From positions 1-14,779 of the forward strand of contig CALEZT010000029.1 in the NCBI GenBank assembly GCA_937927975.1: a stretch of DNA of 14,779 nt. The letters run 5' to 3'. Under the pieces are notes generated by a model that saw only the letters and a program-made list of their open reading frames with translations, had not been told where the DNA came from and searched no databases. Shown here piece by piece: positions 1 through 8,300 of this stretch (position 1 is its first letter; each line of letters begins with the position of its first letter). Source of the DNA: an uncultured Phycisphaerales bacterium. GTDB taxonomy: Bacteria; Planctomycetota; Phycisphaerae; Sedimentisphaerales; Anaerobacaceae. Position numbers and translations under genes: made by a program.

Positions 1-47
1 GAGTTCGTATTCGGTGACTGGAGTTCAGACGTGTGCTCTTCCGATCT
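1..47. other. Sequencing adapter remnant at contig end
   Basis: Bases 14-47 match the 34-base Illumina TruSeq read-2 adapter, ending in GTGCTCTTCCGATCT. Bases 1-13 sit where the P7 tail and i7 index would lie, but I cannot assign them exactly. This stretch is an untrimmed library artefact. It must not be annotated as gene sequence, although an open reading frame runs through it from the GTG at 33 and adds five false residues (MLFRS) to the terminase. Confidence 0.96.
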
Positions 48-1133
48 CTGCTGGCGTGTATCTGCGATGAATTGGCATTCATGGGTCTGGACGAGGAAAG
101 TAAGGTCCGCAGTGATACCGAACTCGTTCGAGCCATCCTTCCATCGTTGGCGACTACCGGCGGGAAGTTCATCGGGATCAGCAGTCCATACGCTCGGAAG
201 GGATACTGCTGCACAACCTTCAAGCGGTATCACGCCAACAATAGCGGCAAGGTGCTTGTGTGGAACTGCCCATCGAGGACCATGAACCCGACGTTGCCTC
301 AGTCTGTCGTTGATGAAGCGATGGCGGAGGACCTCGCAGCCGCCAAGAGCGAATACCTGGGCGAGTTCCGGGACGACGTTTCGTTGTGGCTGCCCATCGA
401 GGTCATCCAGCAATGCGTTATCGAAGGCCGCAAGGAGCTTTTGCCCCGCAAAGGCGTTTCATATTTCGCGTTCGCGGATCTGTCTGGTGGTCGTTCCGAT
501 TCCGCGGCATTATCCATCGCCCATGCAGCCGACGGCAAAGTCATTCTCGATTGTCTGCGGCAGTGGCGGGCTCCCTTCAATCCGACGTTGGCGATTCAGG
601 ATATGAGTGACCTGTTGAAATCCTACGGGCTGCGACATTGCGTGGGCGATAGGTATGCGGGCGAGTTCGTCCGGCAGGCGTTCGGCAAGTGCGGCATCAG
701 CTACAAGGCGGCCGAGCGGTCGAAATCCGAATTGTATCTGGATTTCCTCTCTCGTCTGTGCTCCCAGCAGGTGGAGTTGTTGGACGACGAAACGCTCATC
801 AAACAGCTTGCCAGTCTGGAGCGGCGAACCCGAAGCGGCGGCAAAGATACGGTCGATCATCCGCCCGGCAGCCACGATGATTGTGCGAACTGTGCGGCAG
901 GCGTGGCAAGTATGGCGTCCAGACCGGTCTTCAAGATCGGATTCGCCAGGTTCGACCGGAACCCGCTGATGCGTCGGCGGCTGATGCCGGGCCAGTCACA
1001 GGCAGGGCCTACGCTGGGGCAAGCTCTACTGGGGCTCGCCACGAGGGACGTGCCGCCAGTATCGCAGCCGCCACAATCGCAACCGGAGATGTCACCCGCG
1101 AAGCGATACATGAAACCAACGAGAAACTATTAA
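48..1133 (+). CDS. terL: Phage terminase large subunit, 5'-truncated
   Basis: This is the ATP-driven DNA-packaging motor and nuclease of tailed phages. The window keeps the end of the ATPase domain and the whole nuclease domain. A Walker-B-like CDELAF has its Asp-Glu at 66-71. It is followed by a coupling-type motif, GISSPYARKG, at 174-203. The RNase-H-fold nuclease shows candidate metal-binding acids in ADLSGGRSD (Asp at 477), VGDRYAG (Asp at 648) and HPPGSHDDC (Asp at 876 and 879). The last 80 or so residues are a Pro/Gln-rich tail. The Walker A part is missing only because the contig ends there; the first genuine codon is CTG at 48. The gene stops with TAA at 1131-1133. Three small phage-type genes follow in the same direction with short gaps, as in a packaging module. 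Identification rests on the motif order; the exact catalytic acids are inferred. Confidence 0.9.
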   Translation: MLACICDELAFMGLDEESKVRSDTELVRAILPSLATTGGKFIGISSPYARKGYCCTTFKRYHANNSGKVLVWNCPSRTMNPTLPQSVVDEAMAEDLAAAKSEYLGEFRDDVSLWLPIEVIQQCVIEGRKELLPRKGVSYFAFADLSGGRSDSAALSIAHAADGKVILDCLRQWRAPFNPTLAIQDMSDLLKSYGLRHCVGDRYAGEFVRQAFGKCGISYKAAERSKSELYLDFLSRLCSQQVELLDDETLIKQLASLERRTRSGGKDTVDHPPGSHDDCANCAAGVASMASRPVFKIGFARFDRNPLMRRRLMPGQSQAGPTLGQALLGLATRDVPPVSQPPQSQPEMSPAKRYMKPTRNY

Positions 1134-1164
1134 AACGATACGTATGCAGGGAAAGGATTATGAA

Positions 1165-1836
1165 ATGACGGAACAGGAAAACAAGCTGGCAGCATTCGAC
1201 AAGGCCCACGAAGGCGAGGATGGTTTCGTCATCGACCCGAGCGGCGTTTGGGTCTTGTATAGCGACGGTGCCAGACGGAGCCGCGAGGCCTACGGCCCAC
1301 TGGGTCAGGCTCTTGTTGAACCGGATCGAAACGAAGCCGAACGTCGGCGGCAGCAGTTGCTCTTCTGGACGATCCGCCTGAAACAGTTGGTGGATGCGTT
1401 CACCAGAACGAAGACCGCCGCTGAGAATACCACGCAGGACGAACCGCGTTTCCGGCAGAACCTTGAACGGTTGAAAGAACTGCAAACGGCGGTCCGATCC
1501 GCCAGGAGCAAGCTCAGCCATTTGCAGACGCTGGAGCGGGGTTATACGTCGTCCGATGTTGAGCGGGCGTGGGATGTATGGCAGGAGTTTGCACAGGCCA
1601 TCCGGGAGGAGTCCGAAGCCCGCCGTAAGTTCGAGAACGCCCTATTGAACAAGTCGTCTCCTGGCCTCCTCGAAAAGCTCAAGGCCAAGCTCGACGAAGC
1701 CCAGCGGCAGGCTCACCGATGGATGGAACGATGGAACAATTTCAAGCCTGCCGAAGCCCGCGACAATGTATCGGAGCAACTGGATACCCAACGACGCCAG
1801 GAACGTGAAAGCGAATTGGCAGAAATCGAAGTCTGA
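1165..1836 (+). CDS. Hypothetical phage protein, coiled-coil
   Basis: I do not recognise a named family. The product is 223 residues, very rich in Arg, Glu, Gln and Lys, with no signal peptide or membrane segment. A short N-terminal part with the string DPSGVWVLYSDGARR (near residues 30-45) looks folded. From about residue 65 to the end it reads as long charged helices that probably form coiled coils. I chose ATG 1165 rather than the in-frame ATG 1144 because AAGGA at 1153-1157 lies seven bases before it. It starts 31 bases after the terminase stop and 24 bases before the next gene, so it is most likely in the same transcript. A scaffold or accessory role in head assembly would fit this position, but nothing in the sequence proves it. 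Confidence 0.75.
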   Translation: MTEQENKLAAFDKAHEGEDGFVIDPSGVWVLYSDGARRSREAYGPLGQALVEPDRNEAERRRQQLLFWTIRLKQLVDAFTRTKTAAENTTQDEPRFRQNLERLKELQTAVRSARSKLSHLQTLERGYTSSDVERAWDVWQEFAQAIREESEARRKFENALLNKSSPGLLEKLKAKLDEAQRQAHRWMERWNNFKPAEARDNVSEQLDTQRRQERESELAEIEV

Positions 1837-1860
1837 TTTATGGATGAAAGGAAGTGCCGT

Positions 1861-2169
1861 ATGAAAGACCTGATGCTCCACACAAGGGAGAGCGATGAGG
1901 ACCTCGTCCGCTACGAGGATGAGGCCGACGATCCACGGTTCGACTCCGGTTCGGGAACCGCGTCCGCTCCGGTCCTGAATTGTCCGAGAGCAACCGCCGA
2001 GAGCCAGAACGCCCGAAACGTCAGCGATGGGCTCCCGGTCTTGGAGGTGCCGAAGCACAACGTGAAACCGAAGCAGACCGACAAGGCCAAGACCGTGGCG
2101 AACGATGACGACAACAGTGGCGATGTTCCGACGCTGGAAACGCCCACAGACGAACTCAGGAGGCAATGA
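1861..2169 (+). CDS. Hypothetical small acidic phage protein
   Basis: Unrecognised protein of 102 residues. It has a strongly acidic N-terminal third (DEDLVRYEDEADD), no membrane segment and little hydrophobic content, so it is probably largely disordered. Two short related segments, DGLPVLEVP near residues 62-70 and GDVPTLETP near residues 88-96, look like a degenerate internal repeat and might be binding motifs. ATG 1861 is preferred over the upstream in-frame ATG 1840 because AAGGAAG at 1848-1854 is spaced six bases before it. The stop overlaps the start of the next gene (TGATG), which indicates translational coupling. The function is unknown. Confidence 0.65.
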   Translation: MKDLMLHTRESDEDLVRYEDEADDPRFDSGSGTASAPVLNCPRATAESQNARNVSDGLPVLEVPKHNVKPKQTDKAKTVANDDDNSGDVPTLETPTDELRRQ

Positions 2170-2408
2170 TGGCATTGTACAGATTGATGACACGAGATCG
2201 GCACGGCCTCAAGGTCGGCAAGCATTCGATGGGTCCGGTGGAGGGCGGCGTGTTTTCGCGGGTCGTGAAGCCCGGCGAGATCATCGAGTCCGAACAGCCG
2301 TTGGACCAGTTGTTCCGCAACAAATTCGAGCGGGTGCATGACGTGACGCCGGAGCCGGAAGCCGAGCCGAAGACCGCCAAGATGCCCCCACGTAAGGTGA
2401 AGAGGTGA
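2169..2408 (+). CDS. Hypothetical small basic phage protein
   Basis: Unrecognised protein of 79 residues. The body (MALYRLMTRDRHGLKVGKHS and on to FERVHD, about residue 58) looks like a compact folded domain. The last 20 residues are a Pro/Lys/Glu-rich tail ending PPRKVKR, which could contact nucleic acid. Two adjacent start codons exist, ATG 2166 and ATG 2169. The perfect AGGAGG at 2158-2163 is five bases from the second and only two from the first, so 2169 is preferred. It overlaps the stop of the preceding gene by one base. It is the last gene of the small cluster after terL; no portal gene follows, which is unusual for an intact head module. Confidence 0.65.
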   Translation: MALYRLMTRDRHGLKVGKHSMGPVEGGVFSRVVKPGEIIESEQPLDQLFRNKFERVHDVTPEPEAEPKTAKMPPRKVKR

Positions 2409-2579
2409 CCGGCCCTGAACAAATCTCGATTCATGACGGCCGCGAAGCCCGCTCGCGGTCCTGGCGGGGCCTTCCCCGGCAGGCTCCTTACGACGCCCAC
2501 GTCGCGGGTCCCTGGACGTGGGACGTTCTTTGCGACAATCCGCCGACCGGTCAAACTCATTCTCTTCCATCGGCGGCTG

Positions 2580-2610
2580 GGGGGCTGGCAGTTCGTTTCG
2601 TCCAGCCCCC
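2580..2610. repeat. Perfect 9-bp inverted repeat
   Basis: GGGGGCTGG at 2580-2588 and CCAGCCCCC at 2602-2610 are perfect complements separated by 13 bases. The run that follows on the + strand is TATAAAAAAA, not T-rich. On the - strand the T-run comes before the stem. It therefore does not have the form of an intrinsic terminator in either direction. It could be an RNA structure or a protein-binding site. Confidence 0.7.
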
Positions 2611-2680
2611 TATAAAAAAATCTGGCATCGGGGCGATTTGGGCATGAGAGTACGATAATATAGATGGAAGGGGGTGGCAC

Positions 2681-2704
2681 GGCTCGGGAGTAGCTACCTG
2701 AGCC
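2681..2704. repeat. Imperfect palindrome upstream of integrase
   Basis: GGCTCGGG at 2681-2688 pairs with CCTGAGCC at 2697-2704 with a single G-T mismatch. The eight-base spacer and its edges contain the palindrome GTAGCTAC. Size and form would suit an operator or one arm of a serine-recombinase attachment site; neither can be shown from the sequence alone. Confidence 0.45.
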
Positions 2705-2705
2705 G

Positions 2706-2781
2706 GACCATCAAACCTTCGACCGGATGGTCGGCCACCCCTCTTTTTGATAACCGAGTCGGTCGAAGGGAAGGGTCGAAG
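2706..2781. promoter_or_regulatory. Candidate operator repeats before integrase
   Basis: GACCATC at 2706-2712 has its complement GATGGTC at 2726-2732. CCTTCGACC at 2716-2724 has its perfect complement GGTCGAAGG at 2761-2769, and GGTCGAAG recurs at 2774-2781, 13 bases further on. The last copy covers the translation-start region of the recombinase (ATG 2784). A protein bound to these copies could block its expression, so autoregulation or control by an element-encoded repressor is a reasonable inference. Confidence 0.4.
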
Positions 2782-2783
2782 AT

Positions 2784-4544
2784 ATGACAACTGAATCGGA
2801 CAAGAAGCTCAGGGCAGTATCGTACTGCCGGACGAGCAGCGAGGGCCAGCGGGACAACACATCAATCCCACGGCAGAGGGAGGACAACGAGAAATTCATC
2901 GCCTCGCAGGGATGGGAGTTCGTCCGGCACTACGTCGATGAGTCTTTGACCGGCAGCAAGGTCGAAGGCCGCGAAGACTTCCAACGGATGATGCGGGACG
3001 CGACGGACGGGCAATTCGATGTGATTGTCTGCTGGGATGTTACGCGATTCGCACGGGATGGCTGCGACATCGTCAGCAACGCGAAGTTCCTCAAAACTAC
3101 CTTCGGCGTCCACGTCGTTGACACGAAGGGGCAATTCGACAACCGGGACCATCGCAGGACGTTGACGAATTTTGTTCAAGCTGGCGTGGCGGAGGATGAA
3201 CGGCTGAGGATTATGGAGCGTTTGGTCGGTGGACGCATACGGCGGGCAAAGGAAGGTCTGCCGTGGGGGTCCAAACTCCCCGCTGGTCGAGCATTCAAAC
3301 GAACCGGCAAACACACCGGTGAATGGTATGTTACAGAGGAAGGCGAGAGGCTTCGGGAGTTGCTCACACGATACGCAGATGGCGAGCCGCTCAAGGTGTT
3401 GTGCCGCGAGTACGGAGGTATCTCGTCCCAAGCGATAACGCGAAATGTCCGTGAGAGCCAATTGGCGGGTACGTTCCATGCGAAGTTCAACGCACCGGAT
3501 ATCGGCATGAAGAACCTCAAGATAGCCGTTCCGGGCGTGCCGCCAGTCATCACGCCGGAGCTTGAGCAACGGGTCAAGGCCCGAATGGCCCACAATCAGA
3601 AGTGGAACAAACAAGAGAAGCAAAAGTACCTTCTCGGGGGTTTTGTGACGTGCGCACATTGCGGACGTCCCCTGTGCGGCCAGACCAACGGTGACTATGT
3701 CTACTATCGACACGTCTACCAGTACGGTGAGAAACGCAAGTGCCCCTATCGCTGCATTCAGGGCAACCTGCTGGATACTCATGTTCTTGACCACTTGTAC
3801 AGCTTCTTCCTCGACGAACCTGCCTACAACGAAGCTGTCAAAGCAACCCTGCCGTCGGACGATGACCGAAAGGTGCTTGCCAAAGATATCAAAGCGGCCG
3901 AGAGACGGCTGATCGCTGTGGGCAAGGAGATCGGGAACCTTGTCAACGCGATCGCGGCCGGAGCGGACGTGGGCCTTCTATTGGACAAACAGCACCAGCT
4001 AAAAGCTGAGAAGCAGACGTTGGAAACCCGCTTGGACGATCTGCGGCAGACCCTCGCGACCATGCCCAGCCGGGAGCACTTGGAGAGGGACGCGATGCTT
4101 CTGAGGCTGCGGCTGGTTCAGGAGTACAAAGGCCGCGACTGGCGGAAACTGCCCTACGGGGAAGTCCGACGGTTCCTCCACTTCCTGTTCGGGGACAATC
4201 CGAAGGCTAAGGGATATGGCATCTTCGTCGAATGCAAGGGTGACGTTTGGCACGTGACCTTCAAGGGCTGCGTCGAGTTCTACCATGACGTTGTGAATGG
4301 CAGGCCAATATCTCACGCATTGCAGGCAGCGGCCGAAACCGCCAATCGGGAAATCCGAGGCATCCTCAAGGAGGGCATCGAGCGTGCGAACGCAGAGTAC
4401 GAGCAGGCCATGAAGAAACTGGAGCGGTCTCGTGGCGTCGTAAAACCTGACAATGATCCTTTCGTGGCAAGCACTTACAAACCGGGGGCAAGGTACGGGT
4501 TGAACGTTCGCCTTCTGAGCACATTCACCATGGCCCCGTCGTAA
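2784..4544 (+). CDS. Large serine recombinase (phage integrase)
   Basis: This is a site-specific recombinase that joins attP and attB through a Ser-DNA intermediate. At 586 residues it is in the usual size range of large serine recombinases. The N-terminal resolvase domain (about 9-155) has YCRTSS with the nucleophile at Ser18, and the conserved TRFARDG segment. A recombinase domain follows (about 160-280). A zinc ribbon comes next, with Cys290, Cys293, Cys320 and Cys324 as likely ligands. A coiled coil lies at about 365-430 (KDIKAAERRLIAVGKEIG onward), the part that controls synapsis and directionality in this family. No key residue is missing, so it is probably active. The ribosome site is weak (GAAGGGAAGG at 2764-2773), which may keep expression low. 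It lies at the edge of the phage-like region, consistent with an att-proximal integrase. A transposon-borne recombinase is possible, but the terminase module favours a prophage. Confidence 0.93.
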   Translation: MTTESDKKLRAVSYCRTSSEGQRDNTSIPRQREDNEKFIASQGWEFVRHYVDESLTGSKVEGREDFQRMMRDATDGQFDVIVCWDVTRFARDGCDIVSNAKFLKTTFGVHVVDTKGQFDNRDHRRTLTNFVQAGVAEDERLRIMERLVGGRIRRAKEGLPWGSKLPAGRAFKRTGKHTGEWYVTEEGERLRELLTRYADGEPLKVLCREYGGISSQAITRNVRESQLAGTFHAKFNAPDIGMKNLKIAVPGVPPVITPELEQRVKARMAHNQKWNKQEKQKYLLGGFVTCAHCGRPLCGQTNGDYVYYRHVYQYGEKRKCPYRCIQGNLLDTHVLDHLYSFFLDEPAYNEAVKATLPSDDDRKVLAKDIKAAERRLIAVGKEIGNLVNAIAAGADVGLLLDKQHQLKAEKQTLETRLDDLRQTLATMPSREHLERDAMLLRLRLVQEYKGRDWRKLPYGEVRRFLHFLFGDNPKAKGYGIFVECKGDVWHVTFKGCVEFYHDVVNGRPISHALQAAAETANREIRGILKEGIERANAEYEQAMKKLERSRGVVKPDNDPFVASTYKPGARYGLNVRLLSTFTMAPS

Positions 4545-4563
4545 CCTCCACACAGACAACATG

Positions 4564-5040
4564 TTACAAGCCCCGGCATTCTTGTATGTCACTCGCCAGA
4601 GGGGGCGCGTGCCAAATGCGTGCCAAATCGGCGTTTGCGGTCCTGATACTCGCCTTGCGGGCGCGGTCGATCATGTCGTCGCGAACCCACAGGCAGAATT
4701 TGTGTGTGGTGCTGAAGTTCGAGTGACCCGCAAGCTTCATGACCTCGAACTCACTGAGACTCCTGGCCAGCCAGTTGCTGATCGCCGTTCGCCTCAGATC
4801 GCGGAACGTGCCATGATCAATGCCCGCACGCCGGAGAATCTTGCCGAAGGCAATATTGAACTTCGGGATAAGTGCCTGACGCGAATCGGAGTGCCGCCAC
4901 TTGCCCTTGCCCCGCAGCATCCCCGTGCACAAGGCCACGAAGACCAGCAGATTCCAGCGGACTACAGCTCCGGCCTGGCGTTGGTGAACGAAATCCTGGG
5001 CGGCTCTGACGATGCGGGCCGCACGCCGACGCCCTGACAT
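4564..5040 (-). pseudogene. Decayed tyrosine integrase fragment
   Basis: The 158 residues resemble a tyrosine recombinase catalytic domain with large losses. Box I is recognisable in VALCTGMLRG. After it the sequence jumps almost directly to IDHGTFRDLRRT and LAGHSNFSTTHKF, so roughly 100 residues of a normal catalytic domain are gone. The nucleophile position after STTHKF is Cys (TGC) instead of Tyr, and the fragment contains no tyrosine at all. The usual His of the HxxR motif is Arg (FRDLRRT). The N-terminal arm- and core-binding domains are not found upstream. The reading frame is still open to TAA at 4564-4566, and a strong AAGGAGG (5047-5053) lies six bases before ATG 5040, so a short protein could be made, though it could not cut DNA. 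It converges on the serine recombinase with 19 bases between stops and is probably a relic of an earlier element. Confidence 0.85.
4607..4628. repeat. Tandem 11-bp repeat
   Basis: GCGTGCCAAAT occurs twice back to back at 4607-4617 and 4618-4628, inside the 3' end of the integrase fragment. It may be a slippage duplication acquired during decay, or a remnant of an attachment or arm-binding site. Eleven bases is not a multiple of three, so if it was acquired late it also shifted the frame of the integrase C-terminus. Confidence 0.7.
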
Positions 5041-5363
5041 CGAAACCCTCCTTGACACACTCTGGGCGGGCCGGCGAAATACGGGACGCCAGCCCGGACA
5101 ATTCTGGCATGACGCTACCGCTGATCCACAAGGGACGCTGGCTCTCTGCGAACCGGGGGAGGGATTCACAGCAGCCTTCCATTCGATGACTCGTTCCGTT
5201 CGTTACGGAGATTATCTGCTTGACTTTGCCATCCGGCGGGTCAATATGTCCAGCAGACTGCCAAGGCAACATTGACGGGTGACTCTGCTGATTCGTGGAT
5301 GGATGGGGGCGCCTGCAAGGGCTGCCGCATGAGATCACCAGGAGAACACCGGGACGAGCTTCT
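5041..5363. other. Intergenic region before the PAS kinase
   Basis: This 323-base stretch lies between the divergent integrase fragment and the histidine kinase. I find no integrase N-terminal sequence in any - strand frame. A + strand frame over 5012-5275 has no ribosome site or recognisable motif. It most likely contains the kinase promoter and possibly the old element boundary. Apart from the promoter candidate listed separately, I see nothing further in it. Confidence 0.6.
5220..5247 (+). promoter_or_regulatory. Possible sigma-70-type promoter for kinase
   Basis: TTGACT at 5220-5225 is followed after 16 bases by CAATAT at 5242-5247, about 117 bases before the chosen kinase start. The -35 box is good and the -10 box poor. 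A second TTGACA at 5052-5057 has no convincing -10 partner. This is a weak, pattern-only prediction. Confidence 0.25.
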
Positions 5364-8300
5364 ATGACAGAACACCGCAGAAACGAAGCCAATGATCGGC
5401 CGGCAGCATCCGCCCCGGGGGAATTGGAGCGACTGCGTCGCCGAGTGGCGGAACTGGAACGTCGGGAGGCCGAGCACAGGCAGAAGGAACAGGCCCCGGG
5501 GCAATCAGACGAACGATTTCGCCTGTTCTATGAACAATCCCCTCTCGGATACCAGTCTCTGAATGCGGACGGTCGCATTCTTGAAGTCAACCCGGCCTGG
5601 CTCAAGATCCTCGGATATGAGCGGGACAACGTGGTGGGACGGTGGTTTGGGGATTTTCTTACGCCTGACTCTCGGCAGGTGTTTCCGGATCGCTTTGCAC
5701 GGTTCAAGGAGGTCGGCGAGGTCCACGATGTGCGGCTTGAGATGGTCTGCGGAGACGGTCGGATCCGATGCGTCGAGTTCGACGGGAGGATTTCGCGGAC
5801 GCCGGAGGGACATTTCGACCGGACGCACTGCGTTCTGCGGGATGTAACCGAACGCAGAGAAGCGGAGCAAGCCATCCGACGGAACGAGGCCCGATATCGC
5901 CTCTTCGTGGAGACGACGAACGAAGGGATTTGGGCCATGGACGCCGACCACAAGACCACCTTCGTCAATGCCCGGATGGCCGCGATGCTGGGGTATGCCG
6001 AGGAGGAGATGATCGGACGGGTGGTCGAGGAGTTCATGTTCGACGAGGATCTGCCCGCACACCGGGACCGGATGGCCACTCGACACGAGGGGAAGGCAGC
6101 GCGGTACGAACACCGTTTCCGTCGCAAAGATGGAGGGGAAGTGTGGACCCTCGTGTCGGCAACCGCCCTCACGTCGTCGCAGGGTCGGTTTGAAGGTTCC
6201 TTCGCCCTGTTCGCAGACATCACGGAGCGTAAACGGACTGAGGAAGCCCTGCGCCGAAGCGAGGAACGGTTTCGGGCCATTTTCGACGGCGCCGCCGCGA
6301 TGGTCGCCGTAGCGGACACCGGCGGACGCTGGGCGCACGTCAACCAGCACATGGCAAATCTGCTTGGTTACTCGGCTGGGGAACTGACCGGAATGCGAGC
6401 CCTCGACATCACGCATCCCGACGACCGACCGGAGGCCCAGGCATTGTTGGGCAGACTGCTCAATGGCGAGATTCCCTCGTACCGCATGGAGCGACGCCAT
6501 GTTCGCAAAGACGGCGGGGTCGTTTGGGTCGATCTCTCGGTCAGCCCGCTGCACGGCAATCAGGGCCAAATCGAGGGTTTGATCGGGGTGGCTTTCGATA
6601 TCACCGAGCAGAAGAAGTCTGCTTGGGCCCTGCAAGAGAGCGAGCAGAAATTCCGCGCCATCGCGGACTACACGTATGATCTTGAACTCTGGGCCGGGAG
6701 CGATGGGCGATTGATCTGGATGAACCCGGCGACCGAGCGGTTCACCGGCTACACCGCCGAAGAGTGCCAGGCGATGTCCGACTTCCCGACGCGGTTGATC
6801 CACGAACAAGATCGCGCGCGTGTCCTGGCACTGTACCGACAGGCGTGCGAAGGAGGCTCGGGCAATGACGTTCAGTTTCGCATCGTCCACCGCGATGGCA
6901 CGTTTACCTGGGTGTCCGCATCGTGGCAGTCCATTTGCGGACAAGACGGGGCCGACCTCGGGTGGCGCTGCAGCATCCGCGATATCGACGACCGGGTTCG
7001 AATCGAAGAGGCGTTGCGCGACTCGGAGGAAGTGTTCCGCACCGTCTTCGAGCAGGCGGCCGTCGGCATCGCCCAGGTGACGCCGGAGGGCCGTTTCGAA
7101 CATGTGAATTCTCGCTTGTGCGACATCCTCGGGTACTCCCGGGACGAACTACACAAGATGACCTTCCGCGATGTGACGTACCCCGAAGATCTGGAGCTTG
7201 AAGAGACCGACATCACCCGTGTGCTGGCCGGGGAGATCGATTCCTTTGAGATCGAAAAACGATACCTCCGCAAGGACGGACGTCTTGTTTGGGTGAAACT
7301 GTTCTCCAATGTCGTCCGGGATGAGCAGGGTCGGGTGAGGTATGCGATCGCGAGTGTGGTGGATATCACCGCGATCAAGGAGTCCGAGGAATCGCTGATC
7401 GACAGTTCGCGAAGACTAGACGAGACGATCCGGGCCGGAAACGTCGGTCTTTGGGATTGGGATCTTGCCACGAATCGGGTCCGGTATTCCGCGGAGTGGA
7501 AACGGCAGATCGGATACGAGGAAGACGAGATCGGGGATGCCTTCGAGGAATGGGAAAGCCGCGTCCATCCCGATGACCTGGAGCCGACGCTCGTCCGGAT
7601 CCGACAGGCCATTGCGGACGGCAAGGCCCGCTATCAGGTCGAATTCCGCTTCCGCCACAAGGATGGGACGTATCGTTGGATTCTCACTCAGGCCTCGGTC
7701 TTCCGCGACGAAGAAGGGCATCCAAACCGCGTGCTGGGTTCGCACATCGACATCACCGACCGCAAGCGGTCGGAGGAACTGCTGCGTTTGACGTCGCAGA
7801 TGCTCGACGCCGCACCGAGCTCGATTACCGTCCACGATTTCCAAGGGCGATTCCTCTACGCCAACGCAAAGACGTTTGAGATTCACGGGTGCTCGCCGGA
7901 GGAGTTCATGGCGATAAACCTCCACGATCTGGACATCCCGGAGAGCGAGGCGCTGATCGCCGAGCGGATGCAGGAGATCGCCGCTCGTGGAGAGGCCTCT
8001 TTTGAGGTGTCCCATCGCCGCAAAGACGGATCCAGCCTCCCCCTCGAAGTCTATGTCAAACAGGTCGTGTGGGATGGGGTCCCGGCCATGTTGAGTGTCG
8101 CGACCGATATCACCGAACGCAAGCGCGCTCACGAAGCGGTCGAGGGCCAGCGGGCGGAGTTGGAGGCCATCTACGAAAATGCACCGGTGATGATGTGCGT
8201 GCTGGAGAGCGACCGTCGCGTGCTCTATGCGAACCGTGCCTTCAGCGAATTCACAGGGTGCTCCCAGGAGCAGTTGAAGGCCGGTCGCGCCTGCGGGGTC

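Larger units (their letters stand above)
2409..2783. other. 375-base intergenic region with clustered dyads
   Basis: I find no convincing gene here. Two short overlapping reading frames (from GTG 2405 and ATG 2433) lack a good ribosome site and run into inverted repeats. The right half is dense in dyad symmetry: a 9-bp stem at 2580-2610, a near-palindrome at 2681-2704, a 7-bp inverted repeat at 2706-2732, and three copies of an 8-9 bp word around 2716-2781. An AT-rich spot at about 2650-2662 may belong to the recombinase promoter, but I see no well-spaced -35 box. In serine-integrase elements the attachment site usually sits beside the integrase gene, so this gap is one place where it could lie. 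Confidence 0.6.

Noticed and set aside
2580..2622. Intrinsic terminator after the small phage genes
   Set aside because: The stem is good, but an A-run rather than a T-run follows on the + strand and the - strand order is wrong too.
2405..2647. Possible 80-codon gene starting GTG 2405, overlapping the previous stop (also ATG 2433-2615 in another frame)
   Set aside because: Only a weak ribosome site, no recognisable motif, and the frame runs through an inverted repeat and AT-rich non-coding sequence. The two frames compete and neither looks like protein.
5012..5275. 87-codon + strand frame in front of the kinase
   Set aside because: Starts inside the antisense integrase relic, has no ribosome site and no recognisable family.
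5505..7103. 532-codon - strand frame opposite the PAS kinase
   Set aside because: A shadow of the kinase. Long antisense open frames are common in GC-rich genes, and no domain is visible.
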